64,000 nt of DNA from Protopterus annectens. Its lineage: Eukaryota > Chordata > Ceratodontiformes > Protopteridae. Shown one piece after another: positions 44,641-56,444 of the stretch. A program made the position numbers and the translations under genes. The stretch is taken from positions 17,183,292 to 17,247,291 of the forward strand of contig NC_056739.1 of the NCBI RefSeq assembly GCF_019279795.1. The letters are read 5' to 3'. Each line of letters begins with the position of its first letter. Positions within the stretch are counted from its first letter, which is position 1. The notes beneath the pieces were generated by a model. That model was given only the letters and a program-made list of their open reading frames with translations. It had not been told where the DNA came from and ran no database searches.

Positions 44641-44943
44641 AAGAGCTGGTAAAAGGAGTACCTCATCAGCGAAGCGGCAAACGAGATCTGGGTATTTACT
44701 GCCTTGCATCATGGGATATGGGGCTGCCTCGAGCTGGTAAAAGTGACTCTCGAGCTTAGCAAGTGCCGAGTCGGAGCCGAGGATCGGCTCCGAACCCATC
44801 CAGCAAGAATGAAGGCGAGATTGACAACTTAACATCTACCTGTTATAATCTCGAAGTCAGTAGAGAAAACAAACCAGAGAACACTCAGCCAGTGAAACTT
44901 AGACTCCTCTCGGTCCAATAGGGCAGGGGGATGGAGGGGGGAC

Positions 44944-45049
44944 GCAAGAAAGAAGGCGAGATGAAGACAACTAACAGGGAATGTTATGGTAGGTACATAA
45001 CTTCTTTATGTTAAGTTGTCTATCTCACCTTCGTTTCTTGCTTGTTGGG
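44944..45049 (-). repeat. Internal complementary region of G
   Basis: 3' end to ACATAACTTCT (45005), TT (45006-45007), then ATGTTAAGTTGTC.. TT complements the AA preceding the 3' terminus at 38288-38289, although that lies in an A run. The ICR is separated from its ITR by the insertion of I. Confidence 0.88.
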
Positions 45050-45125
45050 ACAGCGTCCCTAGCACCTACAATCCTGGGTGGTTCATTGGAACAGACTCTT
45101 CAGAACAGTGGAACTAAAGTTAGCT

Positions 45126-46110
45126 CTATTCCTGGAGACCATGTCTAAATGAGTAATAAAGGTATGAGGATTTGCCCATTTGCCATGTGGCAGTGGCACA
45201 GATAGAGTCCATGGGCAACCTAGACTGGAAGGCTACAGAGGTGGCCAAAGCCCTAGTAGAATGACCTTTTGGTTTGGTAGACAACTCTTTGTTTCTTAGT
45301 TGATAGATGAAGGTAATAATGTGAGACAACCACGTGGACAGGGTCACTTTGGAAACTGGAAGACCCTGCTTGCCCCTAGCATAGGAAAGGAAAATTTGGT
45401 CCGACTTTCTTATATCCTTCATTCTATGCAGGTAAAAACGCAATTGTCTATGAACATCCAAAAGGTGTAATTTGTATTCTGCCTTGTTGGTGTGGTTAGG
45501 GAAAAACACAGGAAGGTCTATAGATTGGTTTAGATTATTTTCTGAGCAGAATTTCGGAAGGAAGGAGGGATTAGTTCTCAGAGCAACCCTGTCCTTATGA
45601 AAAACTAAGTACGGAGGACGAACACTTAGTGCCTGAAGTTCTGAGACACGTCTGGCTGAGGTAATAGCTGCCAGGAAGAAAGTTTTCCAAGATAGAAACT
45701 TAATGGAGCAGGATGCTGCTGGTTCAAAAGGGGACATAATCAAGGAGGTTAGTACCAAAGTAAGGTCCCAAGGAGGAGGGGGATCTCTCACTGGGGGCCT
45801 AAGGAGAGTCGTCCCTCTGAGGAAGGCCTTACACAGCTTATGAGACATAATTGTCTAGATTAGAAAACCCAACATGAAAGTAAGAGATGGCTGCTAATTG
45901 AACCCTGATTGTGGCTGTAGCAGACCCAGAATGAAAAAGCTCTGTTAGGAACTCCAAGATTTCTTGAACTGGGGCTGAAAAGGGATCTATGTTCCTAGCC
46001 TCTGCCCAACAAGAGAAACGTTTCCATTTGCTAGTATAAGTCTTCCTAGTAGCGGATTTGTGAGAGGAGACAATAATCTCACGCACAGCCAGGGAGATGC
46101 TGGGAAGCCT
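45126..46110 (-). pseudogene. DIRS tyrosine recombinase (element G), C-terminus shifted
   Basis: SSHKSATRKTYTSKWKRFSCW (about 46015-46075) is open to 45838. A frame change follows near 45840. TSARRVSELQAL with the first Arg (about 45625-45660) and GHSTRALA with HxxR (about 45245-45270) are present. Just after SICA, near 45170-45190, the sequence shifts, so the Tyr-containing segment is lost from the frame. Confidence 0.85.
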
Positions 46111-48110
46111 GGCTAGGGTTAGAATTGGATCAACCAAGCTGTGAGCTGGAGTGTTTGGAGGGATCGATGCAGCTCTCCTGATTGATGAATCAGCAGATCT
46201 GGAATAGGAGCCAGAGTCCAGGGCTGCTCGAGGAGGTAACGGTGCAGGAACAGAAACCATATCTGTCGAGGCCAGTAAGGGGCAATGAGGATCATTTTGC
46301 AACCCAACAACATAGCTTTCTGTATGAGTTTGGGTATAAGAGGGAACGGTGGAAATGCATAAAGAAGTCCCTGAGGCTAATCGTGGACTAGAGCGTCTCT
46401 GGGAGGGTGATCAGGAAGTGGTAAAAGGGAGAAGTAGTTGCTGCATTTGCTGTTGAAGGGGGTGGCAAACAGATCGTAGCAAGGCTGTCCCCATTTGCGA
46501 AAAATCATATCCGCAACTACCTGATTCAGAGACCACTCATGAGGAATGAGAATAGCTCTACTGAGCCTGTCCACTATGATGTTGGACTTCCCAGGGATTT
46601 GCGTCGCAATCAGAAATCGTTGGGAGGAAATTACCCACTGCCAGAGTCTGAGTGCTTTTCGACATAGGGGGTAGGACCTGGTTCCGCCCTGCTTGTTGAT
46701 GTACCACACTACTGACATGTTGTCCATTTGGATTGCAATGGTCCCGGAAGGGAGGGAGTCCTGAAGTTCTTGCAACGCTAACAGCACGGCTCTCATCTCC
46801 AAGACATTTATGTGCAGATGGTACTCATGAGGCTGCCATGTGCCTTGGACTGTTCTGCCCTGATAATGCCCCAATACCCTATCAGTGAGGCATCTGTGGT
46901 CACTGTGGCAACCGGGGGAGGCTGGATGAATGGTCTGCCCTGAGACACTAGTGGGGAGACCATCCACCAGGAAAGGTACCTTTTGCATGTTTCTGTAATT
47001 ATTATCATGTGAGACATGGGGAGCTGTTGAAAGGACGACTGTGTGAAGAGAAGGCATTGAAGGATTCTCATGTGAAAACGGGCCAGAGGTATCAGAAGAA
47101 TTGCCGCTGCCAGAGAACCCATAGTGTGAAGGACCAACCTGACTTCTACCCTTTTGCACTGCATGAGGATGTGAACTTGTTGCCGAATTGTGGCCACCCT
47201 GTCTGGCGGTAGCCTTGCGGACATACTTCTTGTATCTAAATCTGCTCCTATATAGGTAATAGATTGACAGGGCAATAAGGCAGATTTTTCGAAATTTATA
47301 GTAATGCCTAGCTGGGCACAAATTGTGATTGTATAGTCCCTGGCTTAAAGGAGTTGATGCCTGGTAGTAGCAGTAAGGAGACAGTCATCTAGATATGGAA
47401 ACACCTGGAATCCTTGATGCCTCAGGTGAGCCGTGACTACTGCCATGCATTTGGTGAACACCCTGGGGGCTGTGGTGAGACCAAAGGGCAGAGCTCTGAA
47501 CTGGTAATGACTGGCTCCCAGCCGGAAGTGAAGGAATCTCCTGGAGCGCATGTCCATTTTGATGTGATAGTACGCATCCTGAAGATCTATTGAGCACATC
47601 CAATTGTCCTGACCCAAAAAGGGTGGAATGGACTGTAGCGTGACCATCTGAAACCTTGTTCTTTGAACAGACTTGTTTAGTCTGCTGAGATCCAATATTG
47701 GTCTCCAGTCCCCTTTCTTTTTTGGTACCAAAAAAAACCTTGAGTTAAGTTCCGGATCAGAGTTGGTCGGCTGGGACTTCCTGGATGACTCTTTTTTCTA
47801 GCAGTCTTGAAACTCCTATGACTGCTTGGGCCCTCAGATTGGGTGTAACATCTGGAAGGGATTAGCGTGACAGTAAGGGGGGTTGAAAGAAGGGAATTAT
47901 GTAGCCTCCAGATATGATTGAGTGTACCCATTTGTCTCGCGTTAGGTTTTGCCAGGCTTTTGGGTACAGTGAAAGTCTTCCCCCGACTGCCTCCAGAGGC
48001 GGGCAGCCGGGCAACCCTTCAGGGATGATGGAAGGGCTTGTCAGAGAAGGACTCTCTGCTGCCCTGGTTCTGCGGACCCCCACTGCCCCGAGGGCGGCGT
48101 CTGTTGTTAT
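46110..48110 (-). pseudogene. DIRS pol: RT-RNase H-MT-like (element G), disrupted
   Basis: RT from KKKGDWRPILDLSRLNKS (about 47670-47725) through CSIDLQDAYYHIKMD and PFGLTTAPRVFTKCMAVV to FQVFPYLDDC (YLDD kept, then Cys instead of Trp). A stop follows at 47345. The thumb is open at 47275-46808. RNase H, in another frame (NVLEMRAVLLALQELQD, MDNMSVVWYINKQGG), runs to 46377. The second Asp of RNase H (TDNMS in A and I) reads MDNMS, which still keeps Asp. The MT-like end IAPYWPRQIWFLFL lies at 46240-46290. Confidence 0.87.
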
Positions 48111-50250
48111 TGTTTCCTCCTCTGCCCCTGGAGGAAAAATCACTACGTGTGTCAGGCAAGGCTCCCTGGGATTTCCAAAACCACATTTTACCACTCTTCT
48201 GACCTTTGGGATATGGTCTGGAAGGAGTGGAAAAACAGACTCCCACGGCAGAGAGAGTCTTGCCTTCCTGTTCACACCTAGTGAGAGTGTCTTTCACCTG
48301 TGGTCCAAAAAGAAATGAACCGTCAAAGGGAGTGTTGGTGAACGACGCCCTAAAAGATTCCGCAAAATTACACAGCCGCATCCGTGCGTGTCTCCTGAGG
48401 GCCACGCCTGTACCTGCGGCTCTACTCAGACCATTAGCTGCATAGGAAATAAGCCTCATGGAGGAGTTAACTACCGAATTAAGGATCGCCAGCTGAGAAG
48501 CCACTTTAGCTTGAGCCCCTTCAGCTGATGGATCCTGGAGAGAATCTCCAAGCTCTTTCAGGAGATCCCTCTGAAGCCTGGTAAAATGGCATAAGTAATT
48601 CAGTGACCTCATGGAAAAGGTCGCTGAAGCAAACATTCGCTTCCCATATCTATCCATGGTCCTAGACTCCTTGTTAAGAGGATGGACAGAGGAAGAAGTT
48701 TCCACTAACTCCTTTTTAGTGGCTGCTGCTACCACCATGGCATCTACGGGAACACCCTTAGTAAGAAACTGTTTATCAGGGGGTGCAGTGATAAACCTGC
48801 TGGGTCTCCTCGGGGTTGGTTCCACTGTATCCGGGGCTGACCAAGCCCTTCGAGCCACCACTGACATTAGTGGATCGAAAGGCGGAGACACCCAGGAGGT
48901 GGAAGGGCGGGAACCGAACACATCCAGAATACAGATTCATCCTCGGTAGGGGCTAGGGCAGTCCAGTTCCCCCTCTGCTTAAGTATTTCTAGGATGTCAA
49001 AAAGGAAACATCTTCAGAGGGGGATCTCGGGGACCCTTCTGATTCATCCAAATCCATATCCGAAGTGACAGACACAGGGGAGTCAATGTGCTTCCTCTTG
49101 CACTTCCTCTTCCAAGGGGGCTCCTCTGAATGATCAGGGGAAGCCTCGGAAGAAGAGGAAATATCAAATGGGGTGCTCTGAAGCACCAGTTCCCCACACT
49201 TGGGGTCTGGAGGAGGGGCAGAGGTTGACGCAGGCAGTACTGTGGACGGAGCCAGTGGGGTCGAAAGTGGAGCTGACTCAGAGGCCAGTACACTCCTCAT
49301 GACATCGAAGGCGTCCCTGCCATGATGCAGAGAAGGCTCCAGTTCTGAGGAAACCGGAATCCTCCTCCGCACTGAGGGAGATGGCTCCGAGGCCGATGTA
49401 GGAGCCAAGCTCACCTGCGCCGACACTCCGAGAGGGAGAACGGTGTCGGACAAGGGTCCAATGCCACTCGCCACCTCAGAGCCAATGAGAGAGTCTCGGC
49501 GCCCAGATCCCTCTACAGACAGCACCATCGAAGGGATCGGAGCTGACGACAGAACCGAAGGGGAAATCGTTATTGGTGCCGACGGTTCCATGATTTGAAC
49601 CCCAACAAACTCCAGCTCTGAGCTCAATGGAGTCAGAGGAGGAACATTGATGTAAGCGGACGGTGCCGACACCTGCTGAGGAGGGCTGGACAACATTTTG
49701 GCCAGTGCCTGCGACTTCAACAACCTACTGACCACTCTCTCCACGTTGTGATCAGAGCCTAGAGGACAGAGAAGACTGGGAGGATCTGTGACTGCGGTGA
49801 CTCTAACAGGGGAGACCGAGGAGCCGAATGTATAGACTGTAGGGAAGGGGACCTCGGCCTCTTGTGGGTCCGCGAAGGCTCCAAAGGTACTGGTGGAGCC
49901 GACGGGAAGGCAGTCTCCTTGGTGCCAGCCGGAACTGAAGTAGTAGGTAAGGCTTGGGCCACTGATGGCTCCGAGCTGGGAGCCGACGATTTGGTCGGTT
50001 TAGGAGATTTCACTGGCTGAGTCTTGGCTGGTGAATCCTGGGGCTTAAGGAGACCCCGCAAAATAAGTTTATTTTTGCGCTCCTGCAGAACCCTTGGGCT
50101 GAATGCATGGCATACAGAACAAGAGTCCTGCAGGTGCACTGCGCCTAAGCAATAGACACAAGAAGAGTGCCCATCTGTCAGAGACATTTTCTGACAGCAT
50201 GAGTCATACTTCTTGAATCCAGACACCTTGGATTCTTTAGACATATCCAA
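48019..50250 (-). pseudogene. DIRS gag (element G), disrupted, first Cys replaced by Tyr
   Basis: Start at 50250. The module reads KKYDSCCQKM where A, H and I have KKCDSCC, so the first metal ligand is lost. Ser/Pro-rich sequence, KRPRSPS, and a frame change near 49750 follow. ERVVSRLLKSQALAKM and the middle domain to SEDVSF are at 49744-48989. The capsid-like region and RGG tail are one open stretch of 300 codons (48921-48019), including SMRLISYAANGLSRAAGTG and RPRGSGGPQNQG. Confidence 0.87.
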
Positions 50251-50640
50251 CTAGGATACTACACTTACACTGAAAAGTTTTTGGCCAAAGGCTGAACAGC
50301 AAAACAATAAACAGACACTACCACAAAAAAACAAAACACAGTATGCTACAGGTAAAGATAGTTTTTTTTTTTTTTAAACAAAAAACTAGGAGGCCTCTAA
50401 CTTAAACGGCTACCTAGAAATCGAAGAAGAAAAGGTTTAAAGTAAAAACGCTACAAGGGATAGAGGGGAGGGGGGTAAGGGGAAGAACTCTCTAATTTAA
50501 AGGAGTTCTAATGGAAAACTATAAATACACTTAACAACAACAACTAGTTAGCGACTATATTTAAAACAATAAACTACCAGAAAAAATAGTGCAATAAAAG
50601 TTATACGAGCCTGAGCCAGTAACAACGAACCTCGCAGCTG
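50251..50640 (-). other. Leader of G
   Basis: A-rich noncoding stretch with a T10-type homopolymer near 50362-50375; no gene and no dyad cluster. The 5' ITR follows (50640-50805) with the GGAGCCGAGGATCGGCTCC hairpin at about 50744-50762. Confidence 0.6.
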
Positions 50641-50805
50641 AAGTGGCAAACGAGATCTGGGTAGCTAGCGCTAGGTATCATGGGATAAGGGGTAGCCTCG
50701 AGCCAGTAAACAGCTCTCGAGCTACAGAAGATGGCCGAGTCGGAGCCGAGGATCGGCTCCAAGCCCAACAAGCAAGAAACGAAGGCGAGATAGACAACTT
50801 AACAT

Positions 50806-51060
50806 CAATAGATACAGGGGAGGAATGGGATTTAAAAGATGGCAGAACTTTAATGAGTTATGTAATGTTTGACTGACAATGACTGGGTAGATTATAAGTG
50901 ATGTGTAATGTTTGCAACTAGGATTATGTCAGTATGGTTTGTGATGTAAAATGCTTGCAGATGGGATTATGTCAACATGGTTTGTTTTCATTTATATAAA
51001 TGTATGATTGCCTATGTCATAAGTGGTAATTTAATAAAGATGATTCTCGTTAAAGAATAA
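50806..51060 (+). mobile_element. L1 copy 1, 3' end
   Basis: Resumes after G with coding-like EEWDLKDGRTLMSYVMF, a stop, and a 3' UTR with repeated TGTAATGTTTG..ATGTC motifs. It ends in a TAATAAAGATG..AATAAAA tail near 51030-51062. Confidence 0.55.
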
Positions 51061-51909
51061 AAACGCTGCAGGGCAGTAGGAGATTCAGCGATGGTGGATT
51101 CTGATAGAAGATAGGTAAGAAGAGAAGTACTTTAGAACACAGTTAGGTTGTCCGGGTATCTTCTCTAGAATATAATGAAGAGAGGGGAATGAAAGGCTAC
51201 AGTATAATGATGTAGTCAAAATAAGAAAAAAATTAGGGTTTATTTGGGAAAAGTAAAAGGCACAATTTGGAATAGATAGGAACTATTAGAGAGGGTATTG
51301 ATTATGAATGGATATAGTGCAAACTAGTATGGGATGGAGAAAGATAGTTGGGAATGGGGCTAAAAATTAAACGGAGATAGGGAAGCAGGAAACAAGAAAA
51401 ATAAGTGTTTGTATAGAAGTAGTAATGCCATATGGGGTGGGTTTTAGATTAAGAATCACAAGAGAAATGTGTATGTAGGAAGTATAATAGGGTAAGAGGG
51501 GTGGGAATTGGGGTTAGGGTAGGGTAGTGAAGTAAAGCCGAGTGCAGTCACCTTCGGGTCAAATTATAACTAACAGCAATCAGTTTATAACCAGTACAAA
51601 GCAGTTAACAAAGAGATGCCAAATTAAAACAGTTTGTCATTTCCTGAGGTTAAAGAGCTGCCATATGCAATGTAGTAAATTGGTCAAGATAAAGGAGACA
51701 GTGAAGACTTCCAAGATGGCTGCACAGATGACTAATAGCTTGTTTCTATTCCTCCCAGTGTGAAACGGAAAATCAGCAGAGAAGGCCAGTAGACTTGTGT
51801 CCATGGGTACATTTCAGTAACTGGTTAGTAAGTGCACTGCATGGATGCCAGGAATTAAGAAATACAGAAGATCTGGAAAAAATCAGCTACAAAAAATGAG
51901 GAAGAAACA

Positions 51910-52800
51910 TTGACTTGGGAAACTTCTGCAGCTGTTCAGCAAAAAGCAATGCAATCTTCAGACATGACTTCCAATAGCCTACAGGAAGATATAAGACAAC
52001 TGTATACAGACCTGGGTAAACTAAACAAAACACTGATGGAGTATATCAATGCAAACTACAAAAGGCTGGAAAAAATGGAAGAAGCTTTAAACAGATATTT
52101 AGATGAGATGATAAAGCTGCAAAAATCAGAGGTCGAGACGAAGAAAAGGCTGGCTGAATATGAGACTGCTCAGGAAGAGATGTTTAAAAAAATAATAGAA
52201 TTAGAGGACAGAGCACGTGGGGAAAACCTGAGATTTTCAGCTATATCAGAAAAGCTGAAAGGAACAAACTGCATTATTTTTATGAAAGCACAAATAAGCA
52301 ACTGGACTGGTATTCTACAGCAGTTGTTAGTTGAAAGGGCACATTGTGTGTATGCTCCTAACCTAGCTATAAGAAAGCAACCTAGACCTTTAATAGTAAA
52401 GATGCAATCCTGCCAGTAGAAAGAGTTGATTCTGACACAATTGTGGCAGAAGGTTAAAATATTAGAAGTACAGTATTTGCTGAGAATTATTACTCACTGT
52501 ACACCAGGCAGAAGAGGAGTAAATTCATTCCACTATTCTGAGAATGTTGAGACACGGGTGTGAGATTCAAACTGCTGTATCCAGCTGTCTTTAAAGTATT
52601 CTTCCCTGGAGGATAAAATTATTTTTTGATGAAGTGCATGCTAAAGAGGAAATGCAAAAGTATGAACAGAAAGTGAGCTGTGAAACAGAAGGAGATTCTG
52701 CTTCTTGTTCTTCTGCTAAGAAAGACCAGAGAGAGACTGCACTTGTGAAACCTTTTCCAGTATTTCAATGGAAAATGTTGGAGAAAAGGGAGCACGAGAG
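51910..52800 (+). pseudogene. L1 ORF1 (RNA-binding protein), decayed
   Basis: The open part 51910-52419 shows a coiled-coil segment (LEKMEEALNRYLDEM, KKRLAEYETAQEEM), the characteristic ELEDRARGENLRF junction and VERAHCVYAPNLAIRKQPRP of the RRM, both typical of L1 ORF1p. After stops, C-terminal-domain sequence can be followed to about 52670 (FFDEVHAKEEMQKY). The protein binds L1 RNA as a trimer in intact families; this copy cannot. Confidence 0.8.
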
Positions 52801-52810
52801 CTGAGTAGAA

Positions 52811-53082
52811 GAATATTTATTTTATTTATTTATTTAACATTTGTTGACCGGGAAAGTCCGACTAGGTTCCACAGATCCTGTTTTCAGCGGAGGCCAGGGG
52901 AGAAATGCTCCAGAAGCATGTTTTTAGAATGTGGGAGGAAACCGGAGTACCCGGAGGAAACCCACATGAACGCAGGGAGAACATGCAAACTCCACACAGA
53001 AGGCACCCCAGCCGAGAATCGAACCGAAGAACCTCTTGCTGTGAGGCGACAGCATTAACCGCTGCACCACTGCGCTGCCCAT
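52811..53082 (-). mobile_element. tRNA-derived SINE with a conserved central domain
   Basis: In minus sense the head at about 53079-53015 reads GTGGTGCAGCGGTTAATG (A-box-like) and GGTTCGATTC (B-box-like). A central GGTTTCCTCCGGGTACTCC module follows, which resembles the widely conserved eumetazoan SINE core. The 3' end is an AAAT/TAAA repeat (52811-52835). It is inserted between ORF1 and ORF2 of L1 copy 2. No clear target duplication was found. Confidence 0.75.
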
Positions 53083-53417
53083 AGAAAAGAAAATTGGAAA
53101 TGAAACAGATATAGGATATGCATGATGGAGAAAAAACGTAACAAACAGTAACTCATTGTGGGATTGCAGTGCAATAATTAAATTTGTGAAATATAACAGA
53201 ACAAGGAAAATCTGGAAATATTGGACTTTTTCAAAATTTCTTGGATTTGTGGGGGACTGTAAAGTATATGCCCTATTTCATGTCATTAATATTCAAAAAA
53301 TGTTTTAGAGAGGGGAAGAGAGGGGAGAAAGCTAACTGTAAGTAAAGAAAACATTTTCTTTTCTTAATCGTATTATATTTGTGGCGTATGGATTTCTTTG
53401 CATGCTATTTTTTTAAG

Positions 53418-55650
53418 TGTAATGGGGGTTGTAAGCAGGTGCTGTTGTTTTTCTTTTTCTCCCTGTTTCTCTCTTCCTTCTTGTACAGTTTTAAGAAATA
53501 TAGGCAAAGCAATGTAACAAAAAAGCCTGGTTATAAAGGCATGACAAAGTTAGAATTAATGTGCTTTTTTCATTCTTGCATAGGGAAATGGCTGTATTAA
53601 TAGCCTTAGATTGATTAGTTTTGAGAGAGAGCAAGTAAATAAAAAAGAATATTGAATATTATGATTTTTTTCTAGCAAATGCGCTTATACTTAGTAGCAA
53701 TTCTGCAGCCTGTCTTCATGTTTCCATGGAAAAAGTCTCATAAAGAGAAACTGGCTGTCTGGTTCTCATGTCTCCATGGAGAGAAATCTGATAAAGTGAA
53801 ACTGGAGACAGTCTAGTAGAAGGGGATTGGCTGACGGGAAAAAAAAGAAGAGAGAAATTGGCTAGGACATAATGTTCTCAGAAAGCAATCAGAGGTTTTG
53901 CCAGCTGGGAGGGCTTTAAAAATAAGACAAAACCAATTAGAACTAAAGTAAAGTTTTCTCATTTTTTGAAATGCAATGGGAATACTAATACAAACATTTT
54001 TTTCTTTTTCTCCCTTCTTTCTTTTTCTTTGTTCAGTTTTAAGAAATGTAGGCACTGCAATGTAAAAAAGGGGGAGACAGGAAAGCTCTGGTTAAGAGAG
54101 CATGACAAAAGAAAAATCAATGTGCATTTGTCCATGCTTCCAATGGGAAATGACTGGGTTAAGACCCTAGGCATTATCCAGTAACAGGTTTATTGAAAAG
54201 CATGTAAATAAAAAAGGATACTGAATATTATAAGTTTTTCTTCCTGAAAAACAAGGTACCCTTAGCACTTTTGTATCTTGTTTGCATGTCACTAGCGGAC
54301 AATTTGACAAAGAGAAATGGCTTGGAGAAAGTGTTTACTGAAGTCATTCAAGTGTTTTCTTAGCTAGGAGCGCTATAACGATAGACAAAATCAAATAGCA
54401 CTTACTAATAGCACAGGCTGTATCATGCATCTTAGAATGACTAACCTTTCTTTTTGGTTAACTCAAGCCTGTCTGTGTGGCTATCAACTTAAAACTTTTG
54501 TTGTTATTAGGAAGCAAAAACATCAATATTTGAAGATTTCCATAGTTTTGTGCGTTATTATTAAGTTAATAGGTTTTAGAAGAGTTTTGGAGGGGAGTTT
54601 GTTTTGTTTAAGGGCTTTTCAAAAAACAAAACAAAAAGTTATGTTAGATGTGGCATAGGCTCAAATGGATATGAAAAAAAAAACAACAGTATAAAAGTCC
54701 AACCTGTTGGACAGTATATGCATGCAACATAAAAGCTGGAACTAGACATTTCACAAAAAAGCAGTTATACATAAAAGGTGGTAATAACAATATAAGAAAA
54801 TGATGGTTTTGTAATGTTTTTCACTCTGAATGGTCTTACAGACAAATATAAAAAAGAAAAAGTAGCAAACTATATTAGAAAATGTGGAGTGCAAATAGCT
54901 ATGCTACAGGATACACACCTGGAAGGAACTGAATGTGTGTATGTGTATAGTAATATGTAGTTTATTAAAAAGCATGCAAATGAAAAAGGATACCGAACAT
55001 TCTAAGTTTTTTTCTGTTCGACAAGGTACCCTTAGCACTTTTGTGTCGGTTTTGCAAGTCACTAGAGGACAATTTGACAAAGAGAAATGGCTTGGAGAAA
55101 GTGTTTACTGAAAGCATTCAAGTGTCTCAGCTAGGAGAGCTATAATGATAGACAAACTCAAACAGCACTTGCTAATAGCACAGGCTGTGCCATGCATCTT
55201 GGAATGACTAACCTTTCTTTTTGGTTAACTCTAGCATGTCTGTGTGGCTATCAACTTAGAACTTTTATCTTATTAGGAAGCAAAAACTTCAATATTTAAA
55301 GATTTACATAGTTTTGTGTGTTATTTAGTTAATAGGTATTAGAGGAGTTTTGGAGGGGAGTTTGTTCTGTTTAAGGGCTTTAAAAAAAACAGCGTAGGCT
55401 CAAATGCATATGAAAAAGAAACAATGGTATAAAAGACCAATCTGTCAAACAATATATGCATGTAATATGAAAGGTGGAATTAGACATTTCACAAAAAAAC
55501 AGTTATACATAAAAGGTGGTAATAACTATATAAGAAAATTATGTTATCTGTAATGTCCTTCACTCAATGGTCTTCAAAAGAAACAGTAGCAAATTATATT
55601 TAAAAAATGTAGAGTGCAAATAGCTATGCTACAGGAGAGAGACAGAAGGG
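53418..55650 (+). repeat. Diverged tandem copies of the L1 ORF1-ORF2 junction
   Basis: Three partial copies begin near 53418, 53967 and 54957. The first pair share TTTTCTTTTTCTCCC and CAGTTTTAAGAAAT; the second and third share AAAGGATAC, ACAAGGTACCCTTAGCACTT and AATTTGACAAAGAGAAATGG at a spacing of about 775. The last two both include an ORF2 beginning (N-G-L followed by VANYI). Confidence 0.75.
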
Positions 55651-55923
55651 AGTGAATATGTGAATTTGATAAAGAAAGTTTATAGGATGGTTATTCAGTG
55701 GAATATCTGGGGCAAAAGAAAAGAGGAGTACTTATATAAATTGCAAGTGGAGCTCCAATAGTGATAGAAGAGGAAACAAAAGGTAATAATGTATGGTATA
55801 TACTGCTAAGGGGCTACAAGCAATGAAGGAGGATTATACCGTGATGCATTTACATTCTACCCAAAACTGCTATAATGGAGCTTAAGAAAATTCTGGGAGA
55901 AATAATCAGCTTACGGCAAGGAA
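54800..55923 (+). pseudogene. L1 ORF2 N-terminal region (endonuclease start), decayed
   Basis: At 54820-54945 the frame reads LNGLTDKYKKEKVANYIRKC and then AMLQDTHLEG, the usual L1 endonuclease start (LQETHL-like). A second copy near 55556-55630 is in the tandem duplicate. Degraded endonuclease sequence continues to 55923, where R-Q-G-I-L-L-I-G is split by H. Confidence 0.7.
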
Positions 55924-56308
55924 TAAGAAGTTATATACCTACCATAACGTTCCATGTTAGTTGTCTTCTTCTCGCCTTCTTTCTTGCTGGATGGGTTTGG
56001 AGCTGATCCTCGGCTCCGACTCGGCCAATACTAAAGCTCGAGAGCTAATTCCACCGGCTCGAGGCTCCACTAATATCCCACAATGTTAGGCGGTAATTAC
56101 TCAGATCTCATTTGATAGCTAAACCAAGCAGTTCTGGTCTCCACAGTATGGAGAAAAAAGAACCCACCTCTATATAAACCTGAATGTAAGCTACCACAAA
56201 CATAAAAGGGGGAATAGAGGTGGTAGAACATGTGGGAAGGAAAACTCCAAAGGAAGATCCCAAAATTTCCTATCAGTCTGTCCAGGCTAGGGGAAAGGAG
56301 GGTGGGAC

Positions 56309-56413
56309 GCAAGAAAGAAGGCGAGAAGAAGACAACTAACATGGAACGTTATGGTAGGTACATAACCTCTTAATGTTAAGTTGTCAATCTCGCCTTCATT
56401 CTTGCTGGATGGG
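56309..56413 (-). repeat. Internal complementary region of H
   Basis: 3' end to ACATAACCTCT (56370), TA (56371-56372), then ATGTTAAGTTGTC.. TA complements the TA at 55924-55925. Confidence 0.92.
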
Positions 56414-56444
56414 ACCGTGTCCCTAGCACCTTATTCCGGGTGGC

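Larger units (their letters stand above)
38497..44835 (-). mobile_element. DIRS element I (family 1), full length, inserted in the 3' end of G
   Basis: 6.3-kb element from TT (38497-38498) plus AGAAGTTATG at 38499 to AACTTAACAT at 44835. It has the best preserved coding region of the window: an open recombinase and a pol with one visible stop. Gag is broken. Confidence 0.93.
44836..50805 (-). mobile_element. DIRS element G (family 1), segment 2: ICR to 5' ITR
   Basis: Main body of G, about 6.0 kb, ending AACTTAACAT at 50805. Together with 38288-38496 it gives a normal-length element of about 6.2 kb. The right flank is the 3' end of L1 copy 1. Confidence 0.92.
51061..55923 (+). mobile_element. 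L1 copy 2, 5' part (5' UTR, ORF1, spacer, ORF2 start)
   Basis: Plus-strand LINE. 51061-51890 holds no ORF and is taken as 5' UTR. ORF1, a SINE insertion, a spacer with tandem duplications and the start of ORF2 follow. DIRS element H interrupts the endonuclease region at 55923/55924, and the L1 continues at 62090. Confidence 0.75.

Noticed and set aside
51061-51890. Possible separate gene upstream of L1 ORF1
   Set aside because: No open frame of note beyond a 73-codon one; position and composition fit an L1 5' UTR, though this is weakly supported.
52800-53100. Target duplication around the SINE
   Set aside because: The flanks (TAGAAGAAT and ATAGAAAAG) are only loosely similar, too weak to call.
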